Assembly (NCBI GenBank): GCA_964607755.1
Contig: CAZSMC010000079.1
Location: 1-19,074, forward strand
Direction of reading: 5' to 3'
DNA: 19,074 bases
DNA from: CAZSMC01 sp964607755
GTDB taxonomy: Bacteria > Zhuqueibacterota > Zhuqueibacteria > Residuimicrobiales > Krinioviventaceae
Shown piece after piece: positions 8,582-15,486 of the stretch (positions within the stretch are counted from its first letter, which is position 1; each line of letters opens with the position of its first letter). Position numbers and translations under genes: made by a program. Below the pieces are notes generated by a model. That model saw only the letters and a list, made by a program, of their open reading frames with translations. It had not been told where the DNA came from and did not search any database.

Positions 8582-8801
8582 TAGCTTCCTTTTAGATCAA
8601 GTTAATTCAGTAAAGAATGGACCCACACTTTAATTATTATTATAATTTACAAATTAAGAATCTATGTGTCAACGATTATAAAAATTGACAAAAAGGATGA
8701 TCGAAATAATTCAATGAAATCACAAATGTTTCTTTGCCCAAAAATACCTTTGAATATTCTCCCCAGTTAATTAATTTGCATATCAAAATCAACAAGAAGA
8801 A
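8582..8801. promoter_or_regulatory. Divergent intergenic region
   Basis: These 220 AT-rich, non-coding bases separate the minus-strand DUF4160 gene from the plus-strand CotH-family gene and must hold promoters for both. A TTGACA lies at 8685-8690 on the plus strand, but the sequence 17 bases on (AATTCA) is a poor -10 element, so I do not call a promoter there. No repeat or RNA gene was seen. Confidence 0.4.
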
Positions 8802-10415
8802 ATGAAAAGGCTGATAATGAGTTTAAAAAACATGTTCGGATTAATTTTTCTATTTCTCGTCTGTACAGTGCCTGCCGCTGACGCGGCAAAATCAATTATT
8901 TTGGAATCGTCAAATTTACCCATTTTTGTCATTGATACACAGGGCAAATCTATTCGGGATGAACCGAAAACCATGGTAAAGTTGGGTGTGATTGATAATG
9001 GTCCTGCTCTTTTGAACCATCGCAACGACCCATTTAACGAATATAACGGCTGGATTGGCCTGGAGTTGCGTGGCAATGCCAGTCTTCACCTGTTTCCCAA
9101 GAAACCTTATACCTTTGAAACGCGCCACGAAGATACCAGTAACAACAATGTTGAATTGTGCGGTTTGCCGCGCGAAAATGACTGGATTTTGCGCGCCGCG
9201 TATATTGATAAAACGTTCATTCGCGATGCATTGGCATTTTATATGTCGAGGAGTACCGGACGCTGGGCGCCACGAACGCGTCACATCGAGTTGATTGTCG
9301 ATGATAATTATCAGGGCATTTATGTGTTGGAGGAACAAATAAAACCCGATAACGACCGTCTGGATATCGCCAAAATGGATTCGTCCGATATTGCCGGTAA
9401 AGATGTGACTGGCGGCTATATTTACGAAATTTCGCAGGACGGCCCGGGTTTTGACGAACGCCGGCGTTTTGTCTATCCGAAACCGGACGACATCATGCCA
9501 GAGCAGGTCGATTACATCCGCGAATACGACGACCAGTTCCGCCGGGTCATGCGGCGTGCTGATTTTAATGATCCTCAGACCGGCTATCCAAAATACATCG
9601 ATGTGCCGGCTTTTATCGATGAAATTCTGGTGCAGGAGGCGGTCAAAAATTCGGACACCTACGGCTGGAGCAGTTACTTTCACAAAGACCGGGGCGGCAA
9701 ACTCAAAGCCGGACCGGTGTGGGATTTTGACCAGGCATTATCCAATTCCACTTTTTCGTGCGGCGATTGCGTTAAGGAGTGGCAAATTGAAAAACGATAT
9801 AACGATCACCCGGATTTTTGGTACCGCCTGTGGACCGATTCCAGTTTCAAAACCCAACTTGCTGACCGCTGGTTTGAGCTTCGTGAAGGCCCGTTCCGAA
9901 CGGCTCGCCTGTTCGCGTTTATCGATTCCTGCGCTGCCCACCTTTCCGAAGCGCAGGAGCGCAACTTTGAGCGCTGGCCAATACTCGGCAAAGAGCTCTG
10001 GCGCTCGACAAACGGCTGGCACGACCGCGATACCTATCAAAAAGAAGTCGATTATATGAAAAACTGGCTGGACGCTCACCTTGAATGGATGGATGATGAA
10101 CTGGCGCAGTTTGCTTCGGTGCAGCAAACAAGCGGTCCTGTAAAACTGAGGTTCCGGGTCACGCCGAATCCTTTTCATCAACAGGTGTCCATTTCGTACA
10201 CGCTCTCCGAATCGCAGCATATTCAGTTTACTGTTTATAATCTGCTTGGTCAGAAAGTCAAAATCCTGGCGGACCAGGTACAGTCCAGGGGGCAGCATAT
10301 TATACGCTGGGACGGCCGGGACGCCATTGGCCGGCAAGTTCCGCCGGGTTTGTACCTGTATCGCTGCCAGCTCGATAACAAAACCGCGTTTGCTGAAAAA
10401 CTGTTGAAATTTTAA
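8802..10415 (+). CDS. Secreted CotH-kinase-family protein with FlgD-like/T9SS-type C-terminal domain
   Basis: This 537-residue protein has a signal peptide ending around PAADAA. An internal ATG at 8817 with AAAGG six bases upstream is an equally good start. Residues about 60-410 form a CotH domain: ELRGNASLHLFPKKPYTFETR, NDWILRAAYIDKTFIRDALAF, YQGIYVLEEQIK, GGYIYEISQDGPGFDE, and the WDFDQALSN motif with Asp308 and Asp310, a plausible metal-binding pair. CotH proteins are atypical kinases that phosphorylate secreted proteins in spore formers; outside them the substrate is unknown. Residues 450-537 (RVTPNPF...YNLLGQKVKIL...WDGRD...GLYLYR...EKLLKF) are the C-terminal beta-domain used for type IX secretion or surface attachment in FCB bacteria. 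The next gene begins within 90 bases and is probably co-transcribed. Confidence 0.87.
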   Translation: MKRLIMSLKNMFGLIFLFLVCTVPAADAAKSIILESSNLPIFVIDTQGKSIRDEPKTMVKLGVIDNGPALLNHRNDPFNEYNGWIGLELRGNASLHLFPKKPYTFETRHEDTSNNNVELCGLPRENDWILRAAYIDKTFIRDALAFYMSRSTGRWAPRTRHIELIVDDNYQGIYVLEEQIKPDNDRLDIAKMDSSDIAGKDVTGGYIYEISQDGPGFDERRRFVYPKPDDIMPEQVDYIREYDDQFRRVMRRADFNDPQTGYPKYIDVPAFIDEILVQEAVKNSDTYGWSSYFHKDRGGKLKAGPVWDFDQALSNSTFSCGDCVKEWQIEKRYNDHPDFWYRLWTDSSFKTQLADRWFELREGPFRTARLFAFIDSCAAHLSEAQERNFERWPILGKELWRSTNGWHDRDTYQKEVDYMKNWLDAHLEWMDDELAQFASVQQTSGPVKLRFRVTPNPFHQQVSISYTLSESQHIQFTVYNLLGQKVKILADQVQSRGQHIIRWDGRDAIGRQVPPGLYLYRCQLDNKTAFAEKLLKF

Positions 10416-10490
10416 AATTGCCCTGGCCGGTGCTAACGTATGTATATCAAAAATCAAAAGAGCAAAACTAATAAACTTACGGATTCCATA

Positions 10491-10505
10491 AGGAGAAAAA
10501 ACATG
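10491..10505 (+). promoter_or_regulatory. Ribosome binding site fixing the DUF5060 protein start
   Basis: AGGAG at 10491-10495 lies seven bases before ATG 10503. A longer frame from ATG 10440 would place a Lys-rich hydrophilic segment before the signal peptide and lacks a comparable site, so 10503 is preferred. Confidence 0.75.
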
Positions 10506-12338
10506 CGAGGCTGCACGATTGTTCTATCCATCCTATCATTTTTTTTGACATCTTTTGCAACTGATACCAGCGCGGCTGATATGTCCGGCGAAATGAAGCA
10601 GTGGCACAAAATCACACTGACATTTGAAGGCCCTGAAACCCATGAGCTCGATGTCACCAATCCTTTTCTCAATTATCGATTGAATGTCGAGTTTACCCAT
10701 GCTGAGAAAACATATTTGATACCTGGGTTTTACGCAGCCGATGGCAACGCCGCAGAAACCAGCGCAAACAGTGGCAATAAATGGCAGGTTCATTTTACAC
10801 CGGATACGCCTGGACAATGGAATTTCAAGGCATTTTTCCGAGCCGGAGAAAATATTGCCGTGTCTGATGACCCCGAGGCCGGAGAAGCGGTTTTTTTTGA
10901 TGGCGACCAGGGTTCTTTTGTGGTCAAACCAACGGACAAATCCGGACGGGATTTCCGCGCCAAAGGCCGTCTTTCTTATGTGGGGGAGCATTATCTCAAG
11001 TTCGCCTGGACCGGTGACTATTTTCTCAAAGGTGGCGCGGATTCCCCGGAAAATTTTCTCGCCTATGTTGATTTCGATGGCACTTATTATGGCGGCAACA
11101 AGAAAAGCAGAAAAGGTGAAAGTGCTCCAAACCTGGATTTGCATTCCTATGAACCGCACGCAATGGATTGGAATCCCGGTGATCCGACCTGGCAAAATGG
11201 CAAAGGTAAAAATATCATTGGTGCATTGAATTATCTGGCGTCCAAAAGCATGAACTCGGTGTACATGCTGACGATGAACGTTCACGGCGACGGCGATGAT
11301 GTCTGGCCGTGGACCGACCGCAACGAACGTTACCGCTTTGACTGTTCCAAACTCGCTCAGTGGGAAATCGTTTTTTCGCACATGGACCGTCTCGGCATCA
11401 TGTTACATTTTGTAACTCAGGAAACCGAAAACGAGCTGCTTCTGGACATTGGCAATCTGTGGGTTCAGCGTAAATTGTATTACCGCGAACTGATTGCCCG
11501 GTTTTCGCATCATTTAGGCATCACCTGGAATCTGGGCGAAGAAAACGGCGCCGCCCACTGGACGCCGTTCGGACAAAACACGGAGCAGCGAAAAGCGATG
11601 GCTGCCTATTTTCATGCGCATGATCCGTACGGTCATTTGACCGTGGTGCATTCACATGCCAATCCGTCTCGTAAAGAAAAAACCTATCCGCCTTTGCTCG
11701 GTTTTGAAGCATTCGACGGTCCGTCACTGCAGGTCGGCAATCCGGCGAATGTGCATTACGAAACTGTGCGCTGGCGCGAACGCTCTGATACCACGGACCA
11801 CAAATGGGTGGTCTGTCTCGATGAGATCGGTCCGGCCCATACTGGTGCCAAACCGGACGCTGATAATCCGCAGCATGACTTTATTCGCAAGCACGTGTTG
11901 TGGGGCAACCTGATGGGCGGCGGCGCCGGCGTGGAATGGTATTTTGGCTACCAATATGCTCACAATGACTTGAACTGCGAAGACTGGCGCTCGCGCGATA
12001 AGCTGTGGGAACTGACTCGTTATGCGCTCGAGTTTTTTCAACAACATATTCCTTTCTGGGAAATGAAAAACGCGGATGAGCTGATCGACACAAAACACGG
12101 CTATTGTTTTGCGAATCCCGGGGACATGTACGTCGTCTATCTGACCCGGGGCGGCACGACAAGTTTGAACGTGGGCGATACTAACAAGACATTTTCCGTT
12201 GAATGGTACAATCCGCGAACCGGTGGTGATTTTAAAAGCGGTGATGTCACATCGGTAACGGGTCCCGGCAAGGTGCTCATTGGCATGCCGCCGAAAGAGT
12301 CAACAGCAGATTGGGTCGCCTTGATTCGTTCGAAATAA
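10503..12338 (+). CDS. Secreted DUF5060 glycoside-hydrolase-like protein
   Basis: Starting at 10503 this is 611 residues with a clean signal peptide (CTIVLSILSFFLTSFA...SAAD). Residues about 30-125 form the beta-sandwich DUF5060 module (WHKITLTFEGP, FTPDTPGQWNFKAFF). Residues about 150-490 look like a TIM barrel of the glycosidase type, with NYLASKSMNSVYMLTMN, Glu346-Glu347 in NLGEEN as candidate acid/base and Glu441 in CLDEIGPA as candidate nucleophile, each at the end of a predicted strand. The C-terminal 100 residues (YVVYLTRGG...VEWYNPRTGG) match the small beta-domain called the putative collagen-binding domain of a collagenase, common after such barrels. It probably cleaves an extracellular polysaccharide; the linkage is unknown. 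A hairpin follows directly after, or overlaps, the stop codon. Confidence 0.82.
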   Translation: MRGCTIVLSILSFFLTSFATDTSAADMSGEMKQWHKITLTFEGPETHELDVTNPFLNYRLNVEFTHAEKTYLIPGFYAADGNAAETSANSGNKWQVHFTPDTPGQWNFKAFFRAGENIAVSDDPEAGEAVFFDGDQGSFVVKPTDKSGRDFRAKGRLSYVGEHYLKFAWTGDYFLKGGADSPENFLAYVDFDGTYYGGNKKSRKGESAPNLDLHSYEPHAMDWNPGDPTWQNGKGKNIIGALNYLASKSMNSVYMLTMNVHGDGDDVWPWTDRNERYRFDCSKLAQWEIVFSHMDRLGIMLHFVTQETENELLLDIGNLWVQRKLYYRELIARFSHHLGITWNLGEENGAAHWTPFGQNTEQRKAMAAYFHAHDPYGHLTVVHSHANPSRKEKTYPPLLGFEAFDGPSLQVGNPANVHYETVRWRERSDTTDHKWVVCLDEIGPAHTGAKPDADNPQHDFIRKHVLWGNLMGGGAGVEWYFGYQYAHNDLNCEDWRSRDKLWELTRYALEFFQQHIPFWEMKNADELIDTKHGYCFANPGDMYVVYLTRGGTTSLNVGDTNKTFSVEWYNPRTGGDFKSGDVTSVTGPGKVLIGMPPKESTADWVALIRSK

Positions 12339-12355
12339 TGCCTTTGTGCAAGGCG
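12317..12355 (+). terminator. Possible hairpin at the 3' end of the DUF5060 gene
   Basis: CGCCTTG (12317-12323) pairs perfectly with CAAGGCG (12349-12355), spanning the stop codon; inside it GCCTT (12340-12344) and AAGGC (12350-12354) give an alternative five-base stem with a five-base loop. No T-run follows, so it is not a standard intrinsic terminator, but it could end or stabilise the upstream transcript at the boundary to the AT-rich cassette. Confidence 0.3.
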
Positions 12356-12389
12356 TTGGGCGTATAAAACGAAAATATCAAAGGAAATT

Positions 12390-13856
12390 ATGGTGCAGAA
12401 ATCATTTAAGATAGATGAAAGTTTTCTCGAAAAATTGGCTATAGGGGCTATAGGCACAAAAAAGGTGCTGGAGAATCTTGCAAAACAAGGCCACAAACCG
12501 GTGGAATTAGAGCGTGGTTCAACAGGCTATAAGATATGGAAGTCAATAAAAATAAAGAGGGTAAGAGTTCCCGATATTCTGTGCATTAATTCCGGAATTA
12601 GAGTTGAATCGAGGGCAAAAACTAATCTTGTTATTTCTATGTCACACTCCTCAGCCGATGAAACTCGCGGCTGGGACTATGGATTAAAGAATGAAGACTA
12701 TGTTGCATTCGTTGTTTGTGAAAAAAGTGTTGAAGAACCTATTGACTGGATAGCAGATGAAAAAGTGCAGTACATCAAAGTGGCGAATTTACGTGACGCA
12801 CTTGAGGCAAACAAGGTAATTCAAGAAAAACCCAAGGGTGCCCAGGAAGGTTTCGAGACAAGGTTAACATGGCCTTGTTCGGTTGCCAGTAGCGACGGCA
12901 CAGTCATAGAAATATCGAATAGGCTTAAATTTATAAGGTCAGGCGACAACCGGACTATCTCTTTATCACTATCAAGAAAAGGTATTGAGCTTACACCATG
13001 TGTTACCGAAGGGCAAGAAATAAAGCGTTATCAAATACTTGCATCAGTAAGTCCTGTATCATTGAGCGTGCCAAAAATTGAAATCGAACTTGAGGAGCAT
13101 TACCGCGAGTTGCTATCAAGCACATCGATTTCGGACAGATATGGAGCGGCAAAGGCTTATTCTTATTTAAACCAGGAATTTGATAGAACTCCTCTTGAGG
13201 AGAGAATAAAAGACAACGCAGAACACATTTATGTGAAACTAGAAGCTGCTGCTGCATTAGCAAGGTCTGATTCTTCATCAGGCTATGATTATATTGAAAC
13301 GGCTTTGATGTCAGAATATTTAGAACATCGGTTGGAATCTGTTATTATATTAGGCGAGTTGATGACAGAGAAATCTGCAAATTTGTTAATAAAAGTCCTT
13401 GCCGACAATACTCAGCACGAGGAGATCAGAGGCGGTGCTGCATGGGCATTAGGCGAATTGAGTTTGGAGTCATCTATACCCTCATTAGTTTCTGCGTTTA
13501 ACGAGGTAAGTCTTCCTATTAGAATTGAAGCTGCTCGAAGCTTAAAGAAAATGTGTGATAAGCATTTGGATAAGCTCTTAAATGTCTTCAAAGATAGTAG
13601 TGAAATAGAACGTCCAGGGATTTCATGGGCACTTGGAAAATACGGACGTTGTAAATTAAGCGCCTTGATGGACAATATCGATCCGGAAAACCTGGATATG
13701 AGACAATGGGGGGCTTTTATCCTCGGAAATTCAAAAACCGAGCATGTTGTTAATGATATCGAAAAATTAAAGAGCTGTGACCCGGAATTGTATTTCGCGG
13801 TTACAGTACTTTGGAAAATTACATCGAGCTGGATCTATCAACTTAAGGAATACTAA
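12390..13856 (+). CDS. HEAT-repeat protein paired with DNA methyltransferase; candidate restriction endonuclease
   Basis: This 488-residue protein has two parts. Residues 1-220 form a domain I do not recognise as any named endonuclease: a helix, a basic stretch (YKIWKSIKIKRVRV), then PDIL (Pro61-Asp62) and, ten residues later, VESRAK (Glu73...Lys77), followed by SMSHSSADETRGWDYGLKNEDYVAFVV. The Asp...Glu-x-Arg-x-Lys spacing resembles a degenerate PD-(D/E)xK nuclease site. Residues about 240-480 are alpha-helical repeats of HEAT type (EAAAALARS, LESVIILGELM, IRGGAAWALGELS, IEAARSLKKM, ERPGISWALGKYG). AAGGA before ATG 12390 supports the start. Only one base separates its stop from the methyltransferase ATG. 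It is AT-rich relative to its upstream neighbours. By context it would be the endonuclease or specificity partner of a restriction-modification pair; nuclease activity is inference. Confidence 0.7.
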   Translation: MVQKSFKIDESFLEKLAIGAIGTKKVLENLAKQGHKPVELERGSTGYKIWKSIKIKRVRVPDILCINSGIRVESRAKTNLVISMSHSSADETRGWDYGLKNEDYVAFVVCEKSVEEPIDWIADEKVQYIKVANLRDALEANKVIQEKPKGAQEGFETRLTWPCSVASSDGTVIEISNRLKFIRSGDNRTISLSLSRKGIELTPCVTEGQEIKRYQILASVSPVSLSVPKIEIELEEHYRELLSSTSISDRYGAAKAYSYLNQEFDRTPLEERIKDNAEHIYVKLEAAAALARSDSSSGYDYIETALMSEYLEHRLESVIILGELMTEKSANLLIKVLADNTQHEEIRGGAAWALGELSLESSIPSLVSAFNEVSLPIRIEAARSLKKMCDKHLDKLLNVFKDSSEIERPGISWALGKYGRCKLSALMDNIDPENLDMRQWGAFILGNSKTEHVVNDIEKLKSCDPELYFAVTVLWKITSSWIYQLKEY

Positions 13857-13860
13857 AATG
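13845..13860 (+). promoter_or_regulatory. Ribosome binding site fixing the methyltransferase start
   Basis: AAGGAA at 13845-13850 stands seven bases before ATG 13858, inside the last codons of the HEAT-repeat gene. A GTG at 13777 in the same frame would overlap that gene by 80 bases and adds residues unlike the family's start, so 13858 is chosen. Confidence 0.8.
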
Positions 13861-14892
13861 ATTGAGCTTTATTATACAAAGTTTGGGCGTGCTTTCGTTG
13901 GCCATGCCAAAGAATTATTATCTTCAATAAATCCTGACAGTGTTGACTTAGTTATTACCTCTCCACCTTTTGCCCTTCAAAGAAAAAAAGAATACGGAAA
14001 TAAAGATCAAGATAAATATGTCGACTGGTTAATTGATTTTGGTACTTTAATATTTAACGTGTTGAAAGAAACTGGAAGTTTTGTATTAGATCTTGGTGGT
14101 GCATATAAAAAAAACCGCCCTGTAAGATCCTTATACAATTATAGAGTCTTGATTCGTATGTGTGATGAATGCGGATATAATTTAGCAGAAGAATTTTTTT
14201 GGCATAATCCTGCAAAGCTGCCTTCGCCAATAGAATGGGTTAATAAGCGAAAGATTAGAGTAAAAGATTCTGTAAATACTGTCTGGTGGTTTTCAAAATC
14301 TGATTTTCCAAAAGCTGACGTAACGAAGGTATTGACGCCATATTCAGATCGAATGAAAAAACTTCTTCAAGACCCAGACAGTTTTTACAAACCCAAAAAA
14401 AGACCATCTGGGCACGATATTTCAAGAGGATTCGGTGCTTCGGCTAATGATGGCGCTATTCCACCAAATCTTTTACAATTCCCAAATACTGATAGTAATT
14501 CCCACTATCTTCGTATGTGCAAGGATTTTTCAGCAAAGAAACATCCAGCTAGGTTCCCCTCGAAACTACCAGAGTTTTTTATTAATTTTTTAACTGACGA
14601 GAATGATCTGGTTGTTGATATCTTCTCGGGCTCCAACACCACAGGTGAGGTTGCGGATAAGATGTGTAGAAAGTGGCTTTCTTGTGAGTTGGACAGAGAT
14701 TATTTAGCAGCTTCTGCCTTGAGATTTTTCGAATATCCAATTAATGAGAAACAAAGAGAACTTTTCTCAGAGTTGATAAACGGTACAAATCTTCCCGTCG
14801 ATTTGAGGGATGTTAAAAAACAAAAAGAGCTCTTCGCCCAAAAAAACGCTCCACCGGACGTCAATCCCGCTGCGCTCCATTGCCGCAGGTGA
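13858..14892 (+). CDS. DNA methyltransferase, M.PvuII-like (N4-cytosine, beta class)
   Basis: This 344-residue enzyme has motif IV, TSPPF (residues 34-38), near the N-terminus and the AdoMet-binding motif I, DIFSGSNTTG (254-263), near the C-terminus, the order of the beta class; TSPPF is typical of N4-cytosine enzymes. Long stretches such as SPPFALQRKKEYGN, LPSPIEWVNKRKIRVKD, NTVWWFSK, LTPYSDRMKK, IPPNLLQ and HPARFPSKLPEFF agree with M.PvuII as I remember it, so the likely target is CAGCTG. The DNA-contacting middle region between the motifs is intact. It would protect host DNA from the partner encoded just upstream. The last 25 residues (after about Val319) are unlike the rest and are encoded by a short GC-rich segment between two direct repeats, so the C-terminus may be altered. 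AT-rich codon use suggests horizontal gain. Confidence 0.9.
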   Translation: MIELYYTKFGRAFVGHAKELLSSINPDSVDLVITSPPFALQRKKEYGNKDQDKYVDWLIDFGTLIFNVLKETGSFVLDLGGAYKKNRPVRSLYNYRVLIRMCDECGYNLAEEFFWHNPAKLPSPIEWVNKRKIRVKDSVNTVWWFSKSDFPKADVTKVLTPYSDRMKKLLQDPDSFYKPKKRPSGHDISRGFGASANDGAIPPNLLQFPNTDSNSHYLRMCKDFSAKKHPARFPSKLPEFFINFLTDENDLVVDIFSGSNTTGEVADKMCRKWLSCELDRDYLAASALRFFEYPINEKQRELFSELINGTNLPVDLRDVKKQKELFAQKNAPPDVNPAALHCRR

Positions 14893-14921
14893 GCTTGCTC
14901 TATTGTTGAAAAACAAAAAAA
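14812..14921 (+). repeat. Direct repeat pair around the methyltransferase 3' end
   Basis: GTTAAAAAACAAAAAGA (14812-14828) and GTTGAAAAACAAAAAAA (14905-14921) match at 15 of 17 positions, 93 bases apart. They bracket a GC-rich segment holding the methyltransferase stop and a small hairpin (CTGCG 14870-14874 with CGCAG 14884-14888). The A-richness makes chance similarity possible. Confidence 0.4.
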
Positions 14922-15000
14922 ATTCATCAATTTTCTTAACAACCCTATTACTTTTAGTTCTTTTCATCTCATTATCATTACTCATTTTATGGAACAAGAT

Positions 15001-15486
15001 ATGAGCTTTTATCGTAAACATTTTTTGCTTTTCGTGGTTGTTGCTGCTGCTTTTTTCGTTCGTTGTGAAATCGACCACGGGCTTGGTTTGATGAAATCCC
15101 GAATTCAAGGCCGGGTTATTCTGCCTGATATGTCGAAACGGCCGGACTATGTCGAGTCAGTGCGAGTAATCGCTACCACCAAAAACTTGCAGGATTTGCA
15201 GGAAGGCGAACTCACGCTCAGCGACGTAGTGTTCACTAATACGTCCATTGATTTGGGCACGGAAAAACCGGCATACGATCTGTCTGCACCGCTCGGCACC
15301 TACAAACTCATTGCCGCGGTGTGGAAAAAACGCGACAAGCCATGGGATTACACCCGGTTTTTCGGATTCTATGGCTTTGATCCGGAAACATTTAAATTTG
15401 ACTTTTCGCCGGTTGTGTTAACAGAAGAGCGGCCTGTTGCGAAGAATATTGATATTTATTGCGATTGGAGTTTTGTATCGCCATGA
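15001..15486 (+). CDS. Small exported (possibly lipo-) protein coupled to the TonB receptor
   Basis: This 161-residue protein begins with a basic start and hydrophobic segment (FLLFVVVAAAFFV) followed by Arg-Cys-Glu. The Cys could be a lipid attachment site, but Arg at -1 is not a normal lipobox residue. An ATG at 14989 in frame is possible; 15001 is preferred because GGAACAAG precedes it at suitable spacing. The mature part starts with SRIQGRVILPDMS, contains VESVRVIATT and SAPLGTYKLIAAVW, and reads like a transthyretin/carboxypeptidase-regulatory-like beta-sandwich; FFGFYGFDP is a distinctive aromatic stretch. Its stop overlaps the receptor's ATG (ATGA at 15483-15486), so the two products are probably made together and may act as surface partner and receptor. 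I recognise no named family. Confidence 0.7.
   Translation: MSFYRKHFLLFVVVAAAFFVRCEIDHGLGLMKSRIQGRVILPDMSKRPDYVESVRVIATTKNLQDLQEGELTLSDVVFTNTSIDLGTEKPAYDLSAPLGTYKLIAAVWKKRDKPWDYTRFFGFYGFDPETFKFDFSPVVLTEERPVAKNIDIYCDWSFVSP

Noticed and set aside
8685..8713. TTGACA with a candidate -10 before the CotH-family gene
   Set aside because: The -10 position reads AATTCA, a poor match, and many FCB bacteria use other promoter patterns.
8916..9683. Long minus-strand open frame (255 codons) inside the CotH-family gene
   Set aside because: It lies wholly antisense to a gene with clear domains and has no recognisable motif. Other long antisense frames in the window (10536-11381, 15456-16325, 17729-18388) were rejected for the same reason.
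12355..12361. GTTGGGC at the left edge of the HEAT/methyltransferase cassette, matching the integron attC core GTTRRRY
   Set aside because: No matching inverse core (RYYYAAC) at proper distance on the upstream side, and no attC-like structure after the methyltransferase. A seven-base degenerate match is expected by chance.
14810..15004. Small overlapping frame across the end of the methyltransferase (64 codons) with a hydrophobic C-terminus
   Set aside because: Lys/Leu low-complexity content from A- and T-rich DNA, no ribosome binding site, and overlap with a well-supported gene.
15380..15482. Search for a cobalamin riboswitch or Fur box before the TonB receptor
   Set aside because: The receptor start lies inside the preceding coding sequence by start-stop overlap, and no B12-box or Fur-like palindrome was seen there or in 14893-15000.
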